NCBI RefSeq assembly: GCF_014083985.1 | Contig: NZ_CP046907.1 | Location: forward strand, 2,646,001 to 2,710,000 | DNA length: 64,000 nt | Direction: 5' to 3' | From: Streptomyces sp. SCUT-3 | GTDB taxonomy: Bacteria > Actinomycetota > Actinomycetes > Streptomycetales > Streptomycetaceae | In this document: one piece after another, positions 26,700 through 35,987 of the stretch | Position numbering within the stretch: position 1 is the stretch's first letter | Layout of the letters: the number at the start of each line of letters is the position of its first letter | The notes under the pieces: model-generated | What the model was told of the DNA's origin: nothing | Database searches by the model: none | What the model saw: only the letters and a program-made list of their open reading frames with translations | Program-made: the position numbers and the translations under genes

Positions 26700-27757
26700 A
26701 CGACACCGCCTTCGGCGCCGACACCGGCACCCCCGCCGCGGGCGCCGCGCCCCGCAGGATCGGCGATCCGTGGGCGCAGGCCTTCGCCGCGGAGCTCAAG
26801 CACCGGCACAGTCCGCCGCCGGGACTCGTGGACCGGCTCCTGGAAGAGGTCGCCGAGGCGGTGGCGGAGGCGGGCCGGCCCGCGGAGGAACTCTTCGGCC
26901 CCGCTGCGGAGTATGCAGGCCTGGTCGCCGCCGAGCGGATCGACGAGACCCACCGGAGCGTGCTCGACCTGGAGGGCAGGACCCCGGCCGCGCACTTCCG
27001 GCAGGGCCTGGTGGCCGCCGGCGCGGTCTTCGCGGTCCTGACCGCCGTGCACTCCCTCACCGGACGGGAGGAGGGGCCGGGGGCGGTCCCTCTCGTCCTC
27101 GCCGTACCGCTGTACGTGCTCCTGGCCGTCACCTTCGCCGTGTTCCCGGCGCTGCGGGCCGCCGGCCGGGTGCGGGCCGCGTGGGGCTGGAGCCTCGGCG
27201 TCGCGGTGACGACGCTGGCCGGGGCCGCCGCCCTGGCGCGCCTCCCCGTGGTCCGGGAGGCCGACCCCCTCGGCTTCCCACTGCTCACGACGGTCGGCTG
27301 CGGTGTGCTGCTCGGCGCGCTGGCGCTGCTCCTGCCGGAGGCGGCCCTGGAGCGCCTCCTCGGCGCACCGCGCGGCGGCGACGGAGACGACGAGCAGTGG
27401 CTGCGGCGCCTGGGCGCCCTGCTGCGCGGGCGGCACGGCGTCCCCGTGCAGGCCGCCAAGCAGCACGTGGCCGAGGCCCGCGAGCACCTGGCGGCCTCGG
27501 GCGGCTCCGCCCGGCAGGAGTTCGGCCCGGTGGAGGTCTACGCCATGCACCTGACCGACGGCCCCGGGCGGGCTGTTCGCCGGGCACGCCGCGAGCTGGT
27601 CGGATCGGGGCTGAGTGCGCTCGTCCTGACCGCCATGACCGTGGTGGCCGTGCTGGAGGGCGAGACCGGCCGGCCCGATTTCTGGGTCCGCGTGGCGCTG
27701 TGCGTGCTTTCGGGCGTCTACGCGGCCTCGCTCCTGCCGAAGGTCCGGGCGCGGTGA
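26696..27757 (+). CDS. HAAS-like membrane protein
   Basis: A 353-residue protein coupled to padR by an ATGA overlap. It has two cytosolic helical HAAS-like segments (residues about 22-100 and 235-295, each with a helix-rich, acidic pattern) and two membrane blocks: about residues 105-220 with four segments, and two more at the C-terminus. HAAS domains usually partner PadR proteins and are thought to anchor or modulate them or to act as accessory domains. The duplicated HAAS-TM layout suggests an internal duplication, but identity between halves is low. Exact function unknown. Confidence 0.8.
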   Translation: MNDTAFGADTGTPAAGAAPRRIGDPWAQAFAAELKHRHSPPPGLVDRLLEEVAEAVAEAGRPAEELFGPAAEYAGLVAAERIDETHRSVLDLEGRTPAAHFRQGLVAAGAVFAVLTAVHSLTGREEGPGAVPLVLAVPLYVLLAVTFAVFPALRAAGRVRAAWGWSLGVAVTTLAGAAALARLPVVREADPLGFPLLTTVGCGVLLGALALLLPEAALERLLGAPRGGDGDDEQWLRRLGALLRGRHGVPVQAAKQHVAEAREHLAASGGSARQEFGPVEVYAMHLTDGPGRAVRRARRELVGSGLSALVLTAMTVVAVLEGETGRPDFWVRVALCVLSGVYAASLLPKVRAR

Positions 27758-27834
27758 ACCGCCCCGTCCCGCCCGCTCTCCGCGTCCTCCGCGGCCGCTG
27801 ACCCCTCGCAGGAGCCGGGACGGGCCGGCGGGGG

Positions 27835-27871
27835 TGCCGGGCCGGGCGCGCGGTGCCGCCCCGGCCCGGCA
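27835..27871. terminator. Bidirectional hairpin
   Basis: TGCCGGGCCGGG pairs perfectly with CCCGGCCCGGCA around a 13-nt loop, between the convergent HAAS-like gene and the DUF3151 gene. Confidence 0.7.
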
Positions 27872-27879
27872 GGAGGCCG

Positions 27880-28293
27880 TCAGGAGAGGGTGTCCGCCGC
27901 GGTCTGCGAGCTCTCCCGCAGGAAGGTGCTGCAGCGCTCGTACTCCTCCTGCTCGCCGATCGACTGCGCGGCGCGGGCGAGGGCGTGCAGGGCCCGCAGG
28001 AAGCCGCGGTTGGGCTCGTGCTCGAACGGCACGGGGCCGTGGCCCTTCCAGCCGTTGCGGCGCAGCGCGTCGAGTCCGCGGTGGTAGCCGGTGCGGGCGT
28101 ACGCGTAGGACTCGACGACGCGGCCGGCCTGGAAGGCGTCGTCGGCGAGCTGCGCCCAGGCGAGCGAGGAGGCGGGGTACTTGGCTGCGACCTCGGCCGG
28201 GGCGGCGCCGGAGGCGAGCAGTTCGCGCGGTCCGGGGTCGTCGGGCAGGTGGGTCGGGGGCGGTCCCCCGAGGAGGTTCTCGTGAATGGCCAT
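27880..28293 (-). CDS. DUF3151 family protein
   Basis: A 137-residue helical protein conserved in actinobacteria; HENLLGGPPPTHLPDDP and the repeated helical pairs (SSLAWAQLADDAFQAGRVVESYAYARTGYHRGLDALRRNGWKG) are diagnostic. It resembles a small TPR-like bundle and its role is unknown. I chose ATG 28293 (MAIHENLL); a codon two positions upstream is possible. CAGACT lies 6 nt before this ATG, suggesting a leaderless message separate from fba, whose terminator lies in between. Confidence 0.9.
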   Translation of the reverse strand: MAIHENLLGGPPPTHLPDDPGPRELLASGAAPAEVAAKYPASSLAWAQLADDAFQAGRVVESYAYARTGYHRGLDALRRNGWKGHGPVPFEHEPNRGFLRALHALARAAQSIGEQEEYERCSTFLRESSQTAADTLS

Positions 28294-28314
28294 GCCCACA
28301 GTCTGCCGTCCCGC

Positions 28315-28358
28315 GGGAGGGGGCCGGGAACCGCCCGTGCGGTTCCCGACCCCCTCCC
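28315..28358 (-). terminator. Terminator downstream of fba
   Basis: A 19-bp stem with one mismatch and a CCCGTG loop begins 19 nt after the fba stop. Confidence 0.85.
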
Positions 28359-28377
28359 GTGCGTGCGGCTGCCGTCG

Positions 28378-29400
<1,023 letters not shown>

Positions 29401-29443
29401 CTGACCGCTCCTTGGGTGTGCGGGTTGCGGCTACCGTGTCGAC

Positions 29444-29472
29444 ATCGTCGTCGGCCCCATCTTCCCAGACAA
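29444..29472 (-). promoter_or_regulatory. fba promoter
   Basis: Read on the minus strand, TTGTCT (29467-29472) and GACGAT (29444-29449) are separated by exactly 17 nt, giving a leader of about 40 nt before the fba ATG. Confidence 0.5.
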
Positions 29473-29526
29473 GTGCCGAAGCTCCATACATGGTCCACGG
29501 TGCGGATGCACAGGGCCTACCGGACT

Positions 29527-29540
29527 GTTTCACGTGAAAC
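29527..29540. other. parS: parS site (ParB binding)
   Basis: GTTTCACGTGAAAC is a perfect 14-bp palindrome identical to the published Streptomyces parS consensus. In Streptomyces these sites cluster near oriC and nucleate the ParB complex. It lies between fba and pyrE. The gap 29401-29726 holds only this site and the fba promoter. Confidence 0.88.
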
Positions 29541-29726
29541 GACCGGCCGGGTCCGGGCCGGCCCGGGCGTCATCGCCGAACGGTCTCGCCGGACGTCCTC
29601 GCCGAACGGCCGCGCCCGGCGCCGTGCGGCACCGGGCGGGACGGACGGGAGGGCGGGGAGGGCCGGGAGGGCCCGGCCGGTGGGAGCCTTCGGCCCCCGG
29701 GCGCCCGCGAGGAGCGGGCCCGGGCG

Positions 29727-30266
29727 TCAGCCCAGGTCCAGGTCCTGCAGCGAGTAGGCCTGGTAGTACGGGAGTCCGGCCTCCTCGATCGCCGGCGCCG
29801 CACCGCGCTCCACGATCACGGCCACTCCGACGACCTCGGCGCCCGCCTCGCGCAGCGCCTCGACGGCGGTCAGCACCGAGCCGCCGGTGGTGGAGGTGTC
29901 CTCGACCGCCAGCACCCTGCGGCCCTTCACGTCCGGGCCCTCGATCCGCCGCTGCAGGCCGTGCGCCTTGCCGGCCTTGCGGACCACGAAGGCGTCCAGG
30001 GTGCGGCCGCGGGCGGCGGCGGCGTGCAGCATCGCGGCGGCCACCGGGTCGGCGCCCAGGGTCAGGCCGCCGACGGCGTCGTACTCCAGGTCGGCGGTGA
30101 GGTCCAGCATCACCCGGCCGACCAGCGGGGCCGCCGTGCCGTCCAGGGTGATCCGGCGCAGGTCGACGTAGTAGTCGGCCTCCTGCCCCGAGGACAGGGT
30201 GACCTTGCCGTGCACCACGGCCTTTTCCTTGATCTGCGCCAGCAGGGCGTCACGGACGTCGCTCAT
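29727..30266 (-). CDS. pyrE: Orotate phosphoribosyltransferase
   Basis: PyrE makes OMP from orotate and PRPP in pyrimidine synthesis. The protein is 179 residues; the PRPP loop is VLAVEDTSTTGGSVLTAVEALREAG and the N-terminal LSSGQEADYYVDLRRITLDG is typical of the short actinobacterial form. TAGGGT lies 7 nt before the ATG, so it may be leaderless even though the epimerase gene ends only 10 nt upstream on the same strand; both operon and independent expression are possible. Confidence 0.96.
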   Translation of the reverse strand: MSDVRDALLAQIKEKAVVHGKVTLSSGQEADYYVDLRRITLDGTAAPLVGRVMLDLTADLEYDAVGGLTLGADPVAAAMLHAAAARGRTLDAFVVRKAGKAHGLQRRIEGPDVKGRRVLAVEDTSTTGGSVLTAVEALREAGAEVVGVAVIVERGAAPAIEEAGLPYYQAYSLQDLDLG

Positions 30267-30276
30267 GCCCTCGACC

Positions 30277-31116
30277 CTATCCGAGGGCCCGCCACCGCCA
30301 GGTGGTGGTGACCTCCAGCGGATCGATCGGGGTGACCAGCCGCGGAGCGGTATTCAGGCCGTTCGGCGGGCCGCTCTGGGGCTCCACGCAGACCGCCTCC
30401 TTCTGCTCGTCGTAGACGACGACCCACTCGGCGGCGCTGGTGACCCGCAGCTCCAGGCGTCCGGGCCAGGTCAGCGTCACGTCCACCCCGTCCGGCATGC
30501 CGAAGCAGTCGTCCCACGGCCCCGGGCGCGGCTCGGTGCGGCGGCCGGTGGGGATGTGGTCCTCGCCCCGCTCCTCCTGCCACGCCGGGGCGAAGTCCAG
30601 CTCGACGGGGCCGCCGCCCCCGTACGCCCCGCCGTCCGTCCGGCGCAGGAACCACGGGTGCCAGCCGGCCTGGGCGGGGAAGGAGTCGCCGGTCGTCTCG
30701 ACCGCCAGGGTGAGGGTGAGCGCGTCCTCGCCCAGCTCGAAGACCTGGGTGACCCGGCCCGGGTACGGCCACGGCTCGGCGAGGTCGTGGACGAGGACGG
30801 CGGAGGTGCCGTCGGCGCGCGCGGTGCGCCAGGCGGCGTCGTGCACGGGGCCGTGCATCGCGTGCGGCGGGGAGTTCAGCGGCAGCTGGTGGCGGACGCC
30901 GCCGTTGAGGAAGCGTCCCTGCGCGGTCCGTCCGCACCACGGGGCCATCGGGAACGACCCGTACCCGGCCCCCTGCCGCAGCAGTTCCGTGCCGGCGATC
31001 CGCAGGGAGCCGATCCGGCCCCCCGCTCCCGGAAGGAGTGTCAGTTCGGCGTCGCCGCGGGATAGGCGGATCTCGCGCCGCCCAAGGGCTGCCGTGGACT
31101 CCTCGTGCGTGGACAC
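30277..31116 (-). CDS. Aldose 1-epimerase family protein
   Basis: A 279-residue galactose-mutarotase-fold protein. GSFPMAPWCGRTAQGRFLNGG and HAMHGPVHDAAW contain the substrate-binding Arg and the catalytic His; QAGWHPWFLRR holds a second conserved His. It interconverts anomers of aldoses. The GTG at 31116 is chosen because GGAGGAG lies upstream and the family begins about here; the longer frame to 31203 is Arg/Pro-rich and unlikely. It is followed by pyrE after 10 nt. Confidence 0.9.
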   Translation of the reverse strand: MSTHEESTAALGRREIRLSRGDAELTLLPGAGGRIGSLRIAGTELLRQGAGYGSFPMAPWCGRTAQGRFLNGGVRHQLPLNSPPHAMHGPVHDAAWRTARADGTSAVLVHDLAEPWPYPGRVTQVFELGEDALTLTLAVETTGDSFPAQAGWHPWFLRRTDGGAYGGGGPVELDFAPAWQEERGEDHIPTGRRTEPRPGPWDDCFGMPDGVDVTLTWPGRLELRVTSAAEWVVVYDEQKEAVCVEPQSGPPNGLNTAPRLVTPIDPLEVTTTWRWRALG

Positions 31117-31275
31117 CTGCGCCCGCTCCTCCGTTGGCCTCGTTGCTCGGGGACTTCGGCTTCGCGGCGGCCGCGGGCCCGCGGCTCCGCGGCACCGCCG
31201 CACGACGGTCGTACCGCCCCGGAGAAGCGTATCGGCGCGGCCCCGCCCGCGGAGGACGGACGGGCCCGGCGGCCG

Positions 31276-32409
31276 CTACCGGCGGCGGCGCAGCAGACGG
31301 CCGGCCACGACGGCGGAGGCCACCAGCAGCGCCGCGGCGGGGGCCGCCCACCGCAGGGCGTCCCCGACGGGGGTGGCGGAAGGAACGCCCTCGGGCGCGT
31401 AGCGGCCGCGCGGCGGCGCGTGGTCGACCTCTTCGGCGCTGCGGCCGATCATCGTGCGGCGGGCCGACGCCCCCTCGGCGGCAGCCGCGACGGGGTCGGG
31501 CACCGGGTCCGCGGACGGCTGGTCCGCCGGGGCCCGGTCGGCGGAGCGTGCCGGCTCCGGGACGGCGGGATCCGGACGGACCTGCCCCGCGCCGGGGCCG
31601 GCCCCGGCTGCGGAATCGGCACCGGACCCGGGCGTGCTGCCGAGCTCGGGCCCGCTGCCGGTTTCGGGCTCGGGCTCGGGCTCTGCTTCGGGCTCGGGCT
31701 CTACTTCGGGCTCGGGCTCGGGGGCGGCTTCGGGCTCGGGCTCGGGGACGGCCCCGGGCCTCGTTTCGGCCCCGGCCCCGGCGTCGAGGCCGGGCGCGGG
31801 GCCCGGCTCGCTCTGCTGGGGGAGCACCGGGCCGTCGGTGCCGTTGACCGTGTCCACCTCGTCCAGTACGTCCTCGGCGTCGTCCACCCGCGTCCCGTCC
31901 GCCTCGTCCGCGTCCGTGCCTGCCGCCCCGGGTGGAACGGCGGGCAGCCCCTCGACGAGCCCGGCGACGATCCGGTCCAGCAGGCGGTGTCCGGCCGCCT
32001 CCGCGGCCCGCTCCTCGAACTCTGCGGTGCGCCCGTCCGCCCGGAGGCTCCCGGTGAAGCTGAGCAGCGTCCCCAGGGTGTCGGCCCGCGCCGTCTCGAC
32101 CCCGATCTCCAGGGCGAGGCGGACCTCTCCGGTGCCGCGCGCCTCGGTGCCCTCCGCCTCGACGGCGAACCCGTCCCCCCGGGCGGTGACGCGCAGGGTT
32201 CCGCGGTAGGTGATGGTCGAGCTGCCGACCCGCAGCTTCAGCCGCCCGCTCAGCGCGGCCCCGTCGGCCGGGGGGCTCTCGATTCCTCCGTCGCGTTCGC
32301 CGCCCGCCTCGCGCTGGAAGCCGGGGATCGACCGCGCGAGCCGGTCGGCGTCGGCCAGCGCCCGGCGCACCTCGTCGGCCGCGTGCGGGACGAACACCTC
32401 ATGCTCCAT
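31276..32409 (-). CDS. SRPBCC (CoxG-like) protein with C-terminal membrane anchor
   Basis: A 377-residue protein with an N-terminal SRPBCC/CoxG lipid- or hydrophobic-ligand-binding domain (residues 1-150; MEHEVFVPHAADEVRRALADADRLARSIPGF). A long acidic linker (150-320) is rich in Glu-Pro dipeptides (EPEPEPEAAPEPEPE). One membrane segment near the end (WAAPAAALLVASAVVAGRLL) is followed by Arg residues, so the bulk should be cytosolic and tail-anchored. The (EP)n linker is probably stiff and extended. TAGGCT lies 8 nt before the ATG. Role unknown. Confidence 0.85.
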   Translation of the reverse strand: MEHEVFVPHAADEVRRALADADRLARSIPGFQREAGGERDGGIESPPADGAALSGRLKLRVGSSTITYRGTLRVTARGDGFAVEAEGTEARGTGEVRLALEIGVETARADTLGTLLSFTGSLRADGRTAEFEERAAEAAGHRLLDRIVAGLVEGLPAVPPGAAGTDADEADGTRVDDAEDVLDEVDTVNGTDGPVLPQQSEPGPAPGLDAGAGAETRPGAVPEPEPEAAPEPEPEVEPEPEAEPEPEPETGSGPELGSTPGSGADSAAGAGPGAGQVRPDPAVPEPARSADRAPADQPSADPVPDPVAAAAEGASARRTMIGRSAEEVDHAPPRGRYAPEGVPSATPVGDALRWAAPAAALLVASAVVAGRLLRRRR

Positions 32410-32476
32410 GTCGACGGAGCCTACCCACCGTGCGCCGGAACATCGCCCGCGTTGCGGGGATCGGCGGCCGGCGCCG

Positions 32477-34231
32477 TCAGCCCGGGTAGCGGGGACGCAC
32501 CAGGGTCGACGGCTGCGGCGGCACGGCGGGGCGGTGCCGGGCGGCGGCGCGGGCCGCCCGGTGCAGGGATTCCCGGGTGAGGGACCGCAGCCCGGGGGCA
32601 GTGGGGCCGGGGGCCAGCACGGGCTTCTGCCGCGCGGCCAGGATCAGCCCCCAGTCGGCGGGGCGCCGCCCGCCCGGGCCCGGCGCACGCGCCGCGGTGC
32701 CGTCCGCGGTGCCGTCCGCGGTGCCCGGCCCGGCCCCGGCGTACGCGGCGTCCACGCGGTACGGGACCGTCCGCAGGCCCGCGGAGCGCACGGTGGCGTC
32801 CACCGTCCAGTACGCCTGCGGCTGCCGGGCCGCGGAACCGGCGTGGACCGCCAGTCGGCCGCCCGGGGCCATGGCCCGGCTGGCCAGTCCGAAGAACTCC
32901 CTCGAGTACAGCTTGGCGCTGTCCGCCGCGGGCGGGGCGGGCAGGTCGACGACCACCACGTCGTACTCCGTCCCGGTTCCCCTTCCGCGCAGCCATGCGA
33001 AGACGTCCGCGACCACGTGGCGGACCCTGGGGTCCTCGTGCGCACGGCCGTTGAGCGCGGTGAGGCCCGGGTCGGTCCGGGCCAGCCGGAGGAGTTCGCG
33101 GTCGGCGTCGACGACGGTCACCGACCTCACCGAGGAGTGGCGGAGCACCTCGCGCAGGGCGAGCCCGTCTGCGCCGCCGACCACCAGCACGTTCCGGTGG
33201 GGTCCGGACATGGCCGGGTGCACCAGGGCCTCGTGGTAGCGGTGCCCGTCCGCCGCGTCCGCCCGGAGCCGCCCGTCGAGGAAGAGCCGCAGCGGCTCGG
33301 GGCCGCGCACCGCCCCCGTCCCTTCCTTCCCGTACTCCTCCTCGTCCTCTTTCCCCGTGCCCCTCGCGCCGGCCGTTCCGGGGGACGCCCCGGGCTCCTC
33401 CCGGGAGGACCCGGCGGCCGCGGCACCCCGGGGGGTTCCCCCGGTGACGACGACCTGCTGCACCCCTGTGTCCCGGGACAGGAGTACCCGCGGCTCGTAG
33501 ACGGCCTGCTGTGCGGCCCGTTCGAACGGCTCCGCGCACGCCGCCGCGAGCCCCAGCACCGCCAGGGCGGCGACGAGCCCGCCGGTCAGCGCCCTGCGGG
33601 TCCGGCGGCCGAGGTCGTGCCGGAACAGGCCCACCACCAGGGCCCCTCCGGCCACCGCGTTGACGGCCCCGGTCAGCATGGCCCCGGTCAACTGCCCCAG
33701 CCAGGGCAGCAGCAGGAAGGGGAAGGCCAGCCCGCCGACGAGGGCGCCCACGTAGTCGGCGGCGAACAGGTCCGCCACGGCGCCGCCCGCGTCCTGGTGC
33801 CGGATGCGCTGGATGAGGGTCATCAGCAGCGGGATCTCAGCACCGATGAGCACCCCGATGACCACGCAGAAGACCACCAGCACCGCCCGCGACTGCCCGA
33901 GCCAGGCGAAGGACGCGTACAGGGCCATGACGGAGAGCCCGCCGGCCAGGGACAGCAGCACCTCGACGACGGCGAACCCCGCGGCCGCCCGGCACCGCCA
34001 CCGCTTGGCCAGCAGCGAGCCGACGCCCATGGAGAAGACCATCACCGACAGCACGACGGAGGTCTGGGTGACCGAGTCGCCGGACAGGTAGCCGGCCACC
34101 GCCACCAGTTCGAGTTCGTAGACGAGCCCGCAGGCGGCGCAGACGAAGACGCAGAGCAGCACGAGGGCCCGTCCGACCCCCGGGGAGACGGGGAGCGGTT
34201 GTGCGGCGGCCGGCTTCAACTGGTCGATCAC
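32477..34231 (-). CDS. Membrane polyamine aminopropyltransferase-like protein
   Basis: A 584-residue fusion: about seven membrane segments (residues 20-235) followed by a spermidine-synthase-like Rossmann domain ([44 protein letters not shown]). An Arg/Gly/Glu-rich insert of about 45 residues splits the start of the enzyme domain (after [13 protein letters not shown]), and the usual D(P/S) at the active site is DLPAPP here, so substrate use may differ. The GTG at 34231 is 6 nt after TAACGT, suggesting a leaderless message. Membrane-anchored homologues are common in actinobacteria. Confidence 0.88.
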   Translation of the reverse strand: MIDQLKPAAAQPLPVSPGVGRALVLLCVFVCAACGLVYELELVAVAGYLSGDSVTQTSVVLSVMVFSMGVGSLLAKRWRCRAAAGFAVVEVLLSLAGGLSVMALYASFAWLGQSRAVLVVFCVVIGVLIGAEIPLLMTLIQRIRHQDAGGAVADLFAADYVGALVGGLAFPFLLLPWLGQLTGAMLTGAVNAVAGGALVVGLFRHDLGRRTRRALTGGLVAALAVLGLAAACAEPFERAAQQAVYEPRVLLSRDTGVQQVVVTGGTPRGAAAAGSSREEPGASPGTAGARGTGKEDEEEYGKEGTGAVRGPEPLRLFLDGRLRADAADGHRYHEALVHPAMSGPHRNVLVVGGADGLALREVLRHSSVRSVTVVDADRELLRLARTDPGLTALNGRAHEDPRVRHVVADVFAWLRGRGTGTEYDVVVVDLPAPPAADSAKLYSREFFGLASRAMAPGGRLAVHAGSAARQPQAYWTVDATVRSAGLRTVPYRVDAAYAGAGPGTADGTADGTAARAPGPGGRRPADWGLILAARQKPVLAPGPTAPGLRSLTRESLHRAARAAARHRPAVPPQPSTLVRPRYPG

Positions 34232-34338
34232 ATTTGCACGTTACGTCACACCATGCACAACTCCCGTCACCTTCACGGGTGGTTTCGGAGCTTTTGGGTC
34301 GCAGGTGTCGGACGGGGTGGCGGGGCAGGGGCCGGATC

Positions 34339-34851
34339 TCAGGGGTGCCGCACGATCCGGGTCCTGGTCATCACCACCTGGCCCTCCTGGGGATAGGCGT
34401 GCCAGGTGCGCCACTGGATCCTGTCGTCCAGGCACCGCACCAGCAGCGCGGTGAAGGCGTGGTCGTCACCGGGGAAGGTTCCGGCGAGCCCGTTGGGGTG
34501 GTCCGCCACGAGGGCGAGGAGTTCCTGGGCCCTCGTCGTGAAGGCGTGCCGGGAGAGCTTGTCGACGTGCGCGGCGAACTCGTAGTCCCAGTCGCCGACC
34601 CGCTCGGCCGCCCCGGCGGGCAGCGGCATGCTCCTCCCCGGCAGGCAGGCGACGGTCTCCGAGCAGCCTCCGTGCTCGTCGTCGAGGATCACCTGGTGGG
34701 AGGCGCCGAGCAGGCGCAGTTGGACCCGGCCGGAAACACCGCCCAGATCCAGGTCCAGGGTGGCCAGGGCGGGTATCGGTTCCCTTCCCAGGGCCCAGGC
34801 CAGGTCTTCCGCCCGCGTGTCGCAGTAGGCGGTCTTCAGGGAAATGAGCAT
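34339..34851 (-). CDS. DUF2617 family protein
   Basis: A 170-residue beta-rich protein of the DUF2617 family (MLISLKTAYCDTRAEDLAWALG; GSVSGRVQLRLLGASHQV-like strand pattern; PNGLAGTFPGDDHAFTALLV). It is commonly found beside the membrane spermidine-synthase-like gene in Streptomyces and lies 107 nt upstream of it here, same strand. Function unknown. A large palindrome lies 99 nt before its start. Confidence 0.85.
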   Translation of the reverse strand: MLISLKTAYCDTRAEDLAWALGREPIPALATLDLDLGGVSGRVQLRLLGASHQVILDDEHGGCSETVACLPGRSMPLPAGAAERVGDWDYEFAAHVDKLSRHAFTTRAQELLALVADHPNGLAGTFPGDDHAFTALLVRCLDDRIQWRTWHAYPQEGQVVMTRTRIVRHP

Positions 34852-34949
34852 GGGTCGGCTCCACAGGCGCGCAGTGGATCGGTGGGCCCGTCGGCCCCGG
34901 GAGGAGCGGGGTGACGCCCCGTCGGCCCGTGCCCACGCGGGGTCCGGAA

Positions 34950-34972
34950 GTACGCAATCATGATGTGCGTAC
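34950..34972. promoter_or_regulatory. Large palindrome upstream of DUF2617 gene
   Basis: GTACGCA and TGCGTAC flank ATCATGATG, which itself contains the palindrome ATCATGAT. It lies in the spacer between the Cys-tail protein gene and DUF2617 and is A/T-richer than its surroundings. It looks like a protein-binding site. Confidence 0.5.
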
Positions 34973-35135
34973 CGCTCCCACCGGTTTTACCCAATCGGAG
35001 CAGTTTTCCCTCTTCGGAGGGGCTACCTGTTCAGGTGTTCCCCTCGCCCGGAGAGTTCGACCGGGAGCGGGCCGGGCGCCCACGGCCCCGGCCCCGCCCC
35101 CGTCGGCCGGCTTCCGACGGATGACGGACGGGGTG

Positions 35136-35492
35136 TCAGCTCCCGCCGCCGCACGAGGAGCCCCCGCCGCACGAGGAGCCGCCCGAGGAGCTCCCGCCGC
35201 ACGAGGAGCCGCCCGAGGAGCTCCCCCCGCACGAGGAGCCGCCCGAGGAGCCGCTGTCCGACGAGGCACCGCCGCAGGACGAGCCTCCGCCCGAGCCGCC
35301 GCACGAGGAGCCCGAGCTGCTCGTGGTGTCACCGGCCCACCAACTGCCGCCGCTGCCACCGCCGCTGCCACCACTGCGGTGACCCGCCGTCCGGCGTGAC
35401 CGGCCCGCGGCGACCGCCGCGACGAAGGCCGCGACGATCACCCCCACCACGAGCACCATGAACAACGCGAACACCACGAGAATGACGCTCAT
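35136..35492 (-). CDS. Small membrane protein with Ser/Gly/Cys tail (paralogue 1)
   Basis: A 118-residue protein: one N-terminal membrane segment (residues 1-29, very hydrophobic), a short basic patch (RSRRTAGHR), the motif SWWAG at 50-54, then 60 residues made only of Ser, Gly, Cys and a few Ala, Asp and Thr, repeating SSCGGSSSGG. Seven Cys are evenly spaced. The tail could bind metal or form disulfides; the topology (outside or inside) is not fixed by the sequence. It shares its layout and an upstream 32-bp motif with the gene at 35654. The reading frame seen as an Ala/Arg-rich ORF on the plus strand is a shadow of this repeat. Family not recognised. Confidence 0.75.
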   Translation of the reverse strand: MSVILVVFALFMVLVVGVIVAAFVAAVAAGRSRRTAGHRSGGSGGGSGGSWWAGDTTSSSGSSCGGSGGGSSCGGASSDSGSSGGSSCGGSSSGGSSCGGSSSGGSSCGGGSSCGGGS

Positions 35493-35590
35493 CCCGCTTC
35501 CCCCTCTCCCCCTCGGCCCCCGAGGTCCCCCGGGGCGGGCCCCCGCCCGCCCGCTGTCGTGCGCAGGTGATGCCCTCGACCGTCCTCGGC

Positions 35591-35622
35591 GAAAGCACAG
35601 TTGAGGAATACCAGAGGTTCGG
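35591..35622. repeat. Shared 32-bp upstream motif, copy 1
   Basis: 29 of 32 bases match 35942-35973; the core is GTTGAGGAATACCAGAGG. It lies about 100 nt upstream of paralogue 1. Confidence 0.85.
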
Positions 35623-35653
35623 CAGGGGCATCGCCCCGCGCGGCGGGCGCCTG

Positions 35654-35857
35654 TCAGTCCCCGCCGCCGCAGCCACCACCGCAGCTGCTGCCGCAACTGC
35701 TGCCGCCGCTGCCGCAGCCGCCGCCACCGCCGCCCGTCCACCAGCTGCCTTTGCGGTCCCGGCGCCGCTTCGACCTCCCGGACCGGTCGCCGGACGTGCT
35801 CCTCGCCACCGCGATCACCACGGCCACGCTCACGAGAATCAGGATGAAGGTCCCCAT
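35654..35857 (-). CDS. Small membrane protein with Gly/Cys tail (paralogue 2)
   Basis: A 67-residue protein with one N-terminal membrane segment (FILILVSVAVVIAVA), a strongly basic patch (RSGRSKRRRDRKG), SWWTG at 38-42, and a Gly/Ser/Cys tail (CGSGGSSCGSSCGGGCGGGD). It is a shorter version of the gene at 35136 in the same orientation. The ATG at 35857 was chosen because the membrane segment starts there; the frame to 36001 is not protein-like. It is too small for most gene finders. Confidence 0.7.
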   Translation of the reverse strand: MGTFILILVSVAVVIAVARSTSGDRSGRSKRRRDRKGSWWTGGGGGGCGSGGSSCGSSCGGGCGGGD

Positions 35858-35941
35858 CCTGTACTCCTTTCCCCCGAAGGAATCCGGGACGGGCCTCCCC
35901 GTCCCCTCCTTGTCCGGGGGATACCCCCCGCCCGCACCCCG

Positions 35942-35973
35942 GAAAGCGCGGTTGAGGAATTCCAGAGGTTCGG
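35942..35973. repeat. Shared 32-bp upstream motif, copy 2
   Basis: Near copy of 35591-35622, about 85 nt upstream of paralogue 2 and immediately before the divergent GH114-like gene. A shorter match, GGTTGAGGAA, recurs about 40 nt before the aminotransferase start at 36984. Confidence 0.85.
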
Positions 35974-35987
35974 TGGACGATGCCTGC

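Noticed and set aside
34973-35135. Intrinsic terminator CCCTC-TTCG-GAGGG near 35010
   Set aside because: The stem is only 5 bp and the T-run precedes rather than follows it for the only gene that could use it.
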